Shown here: in pieces, positions 63,738 through 64,000 of the stretch
How positions within the stretch are numbered: the stretch's first letter is position 1
Layout of the letters: each line of letters opens with the position of its first letter
DNA from: Caballeronia zhejiangensis
Lineage (GTDB): Bacteria; Pseudomonadota; Gammaproteobacteria; Burkholderiales; Burkholderiaceae
DNA length: 64,000 bases
Assembly: GCF_000698575.1 (NCBI RefSeq)
Contig: NZ_JFHD01000017.1
Location: forward strand, 1-64,000
Direction of reading: 5' to 3'
Position numbers and translations under genes: made by a program
The notes under the pieces: generated by a model
Databases searched by the model: none
The model's input: only the letters and a program-made list of their open reading frames with translations
What the model was told of the DNA's origin: nothing

Positions 63738-64000
63738 GGGGACGTCCTATTGCAAAGTAGTCGATGCCCATTTCGGCCATCGCTTCCGGTTCATACAGAT
63801 TGCGGCCGTCGAAGATCACCGGCGTCTTCAACGCGCTCTTCAAGTGCCAGAAATCCGGGCTCTTGAATTCTTTCCATTCGGTCACGATGACGAGCGCGTC
63901 GGCGTCCGTCAGCGCATCCTGTTGCGTGTTCACGAGATGCAGGCGCTGGAAGTCGTCGGGGCGATCCGCGAGATCGAGCGCGAACACGCGCTCTGCCTCG
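63703..64000 (-). CDS. ugd: UDP-glucose 6-dehydrogenase, C-terminal part (truncated by window edge)
   Basis: The last 98 residues of Ugd: [65 protein letters not shown], the C-terminal UDP-binding domain, including the conserved GRN. The enzyme oxidises UDP-glucose to UDP-glucuronate for exopolysaccharide and LPS Ara4N synthesis. No stop or start separates it from the window's end, so the rest is outside. It overlaps rfaE1. Confidence 0.9.
   Translation of the reverse strand, partial: EAERVFALDLADRPDDFQRLHLVNTQQDALTDADALVIVTEWKEFKSPDFWHLKSALKTPVIFDGRNLYEPEAMAEMGIDYFAIGRPHVELDRNGSHN

Noticed and set aside
1-64000. Prophage, IS elements, integrases, CRISPR arrays or toxin-antitoxin protein pairs.
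   Set aside because: No transposase, integrase or Cas sequence and no repeat-spacer pattern were seen; the repeats found are short codon-level steps in rne or palindromes.

Overview
The window is chromosomal DNA from a high-GC betaproteobacterium of the Burkholderiaceae (Burkholderia / Paraburkholderia / Caballeronia group). The evidence is the strong GC codon bias and the family set: an Arg/Glu-rich RNase E tail followed by moaA-mobA-moeA, the order rpsP-rimM-trmD-rplS, LutABC with a GntR regulator, a kinase-only heptose enzyme beside rfaD and ugd, and small Lys/Ala-rich exported proteins. I cannot fix genus or species by eye. I see no prophage, insertion sequence or CRISPR array. Most of the window is core genome on both strands.

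Layout. 1-4.7 kb (+): the 3' end of rne with a strong terminator, then molybdenum cofactor genes moaA, mobA and moeA (a fourth, mog, lies at 38.4 kb). 4.7-5.5 kb (+): a two-helix membrane protein and a GNAT acetyltransferase with overlapping ends. 5.5-10.1 kb (-): one probable operon of a LUD-domain protein, an NhaD-like antiporter, a 2-hydroxyacid dehydrogenase and rmuC. 10.2-12.4 kb: pncB, ferredoxin fdxA, and two identical tRNA-Asn genes behind a consensus sigma70 promoter. 12.4-16 kb: the lactate-utilisation operon lutABC, divergent from a FadR-type GntR regulator with a perfect palindromic operator between them. 16-19.7 kb: a 24-residue membrane peptide, CreA, an AraC regulator, azlCD, and an unknown protein behind a near-consensus sigma28 (flagellar) promoter. 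19.7-25 kb: a UvrD/Rep-type helicase with a LexA-like box, twin Lys/Ala-rich exported proteins, an S4-domain protein and a MATE exporter.

25-36 kb: a candidate small RNA carrying a loop identical to the 16S anti-Shine-Dalgarno, a ClsC-type cardiolipin synthase, fumC, a frameshifted thioesterase, a small lipoprotein, an ArsR-like regulator, a FecR/DUF6600 protein, thyA, a VpsR-like sigma54 activator, an AT-rich 650-bp tract holding a sigma54 promoter candidate, and folA. 36-44 kb: pmbA, darP, mog, orn, an M48 protease, rsgA, a zinc-ribbon protein, a CobD/CbiB-family protein and a CoA pyrophosphatase. 44-47 kb: the ribosome/tRNA operon rpsP-rimM-trmD-rplS and a TM2 protein.

47-64 kb: an SPL-like radical SAM protein with a clear SOS box, an Lrp regulator divergent from dadA, an acyl-CoA dehydrogenase with etfBA, the methionine importer metNIQ, a monoacylglycerol-lipase-like hydrolase, a histone-deacetylase-family hydrolase, mltB, cysM, comEA, and the LPS heptose genes rfaD and rfaE1 with the 3' end of ugd.

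The most interesting items are the anti-SD small RNA (25.0 kb), the sigma28-promoted orphan gene (18.9 kb), the sigma54 promoter / hairpin region beside the VpsR-like activator (34.7-35.3 kb), and two SOS-box candidates. All calls come from reading the sequence; no searches were run.
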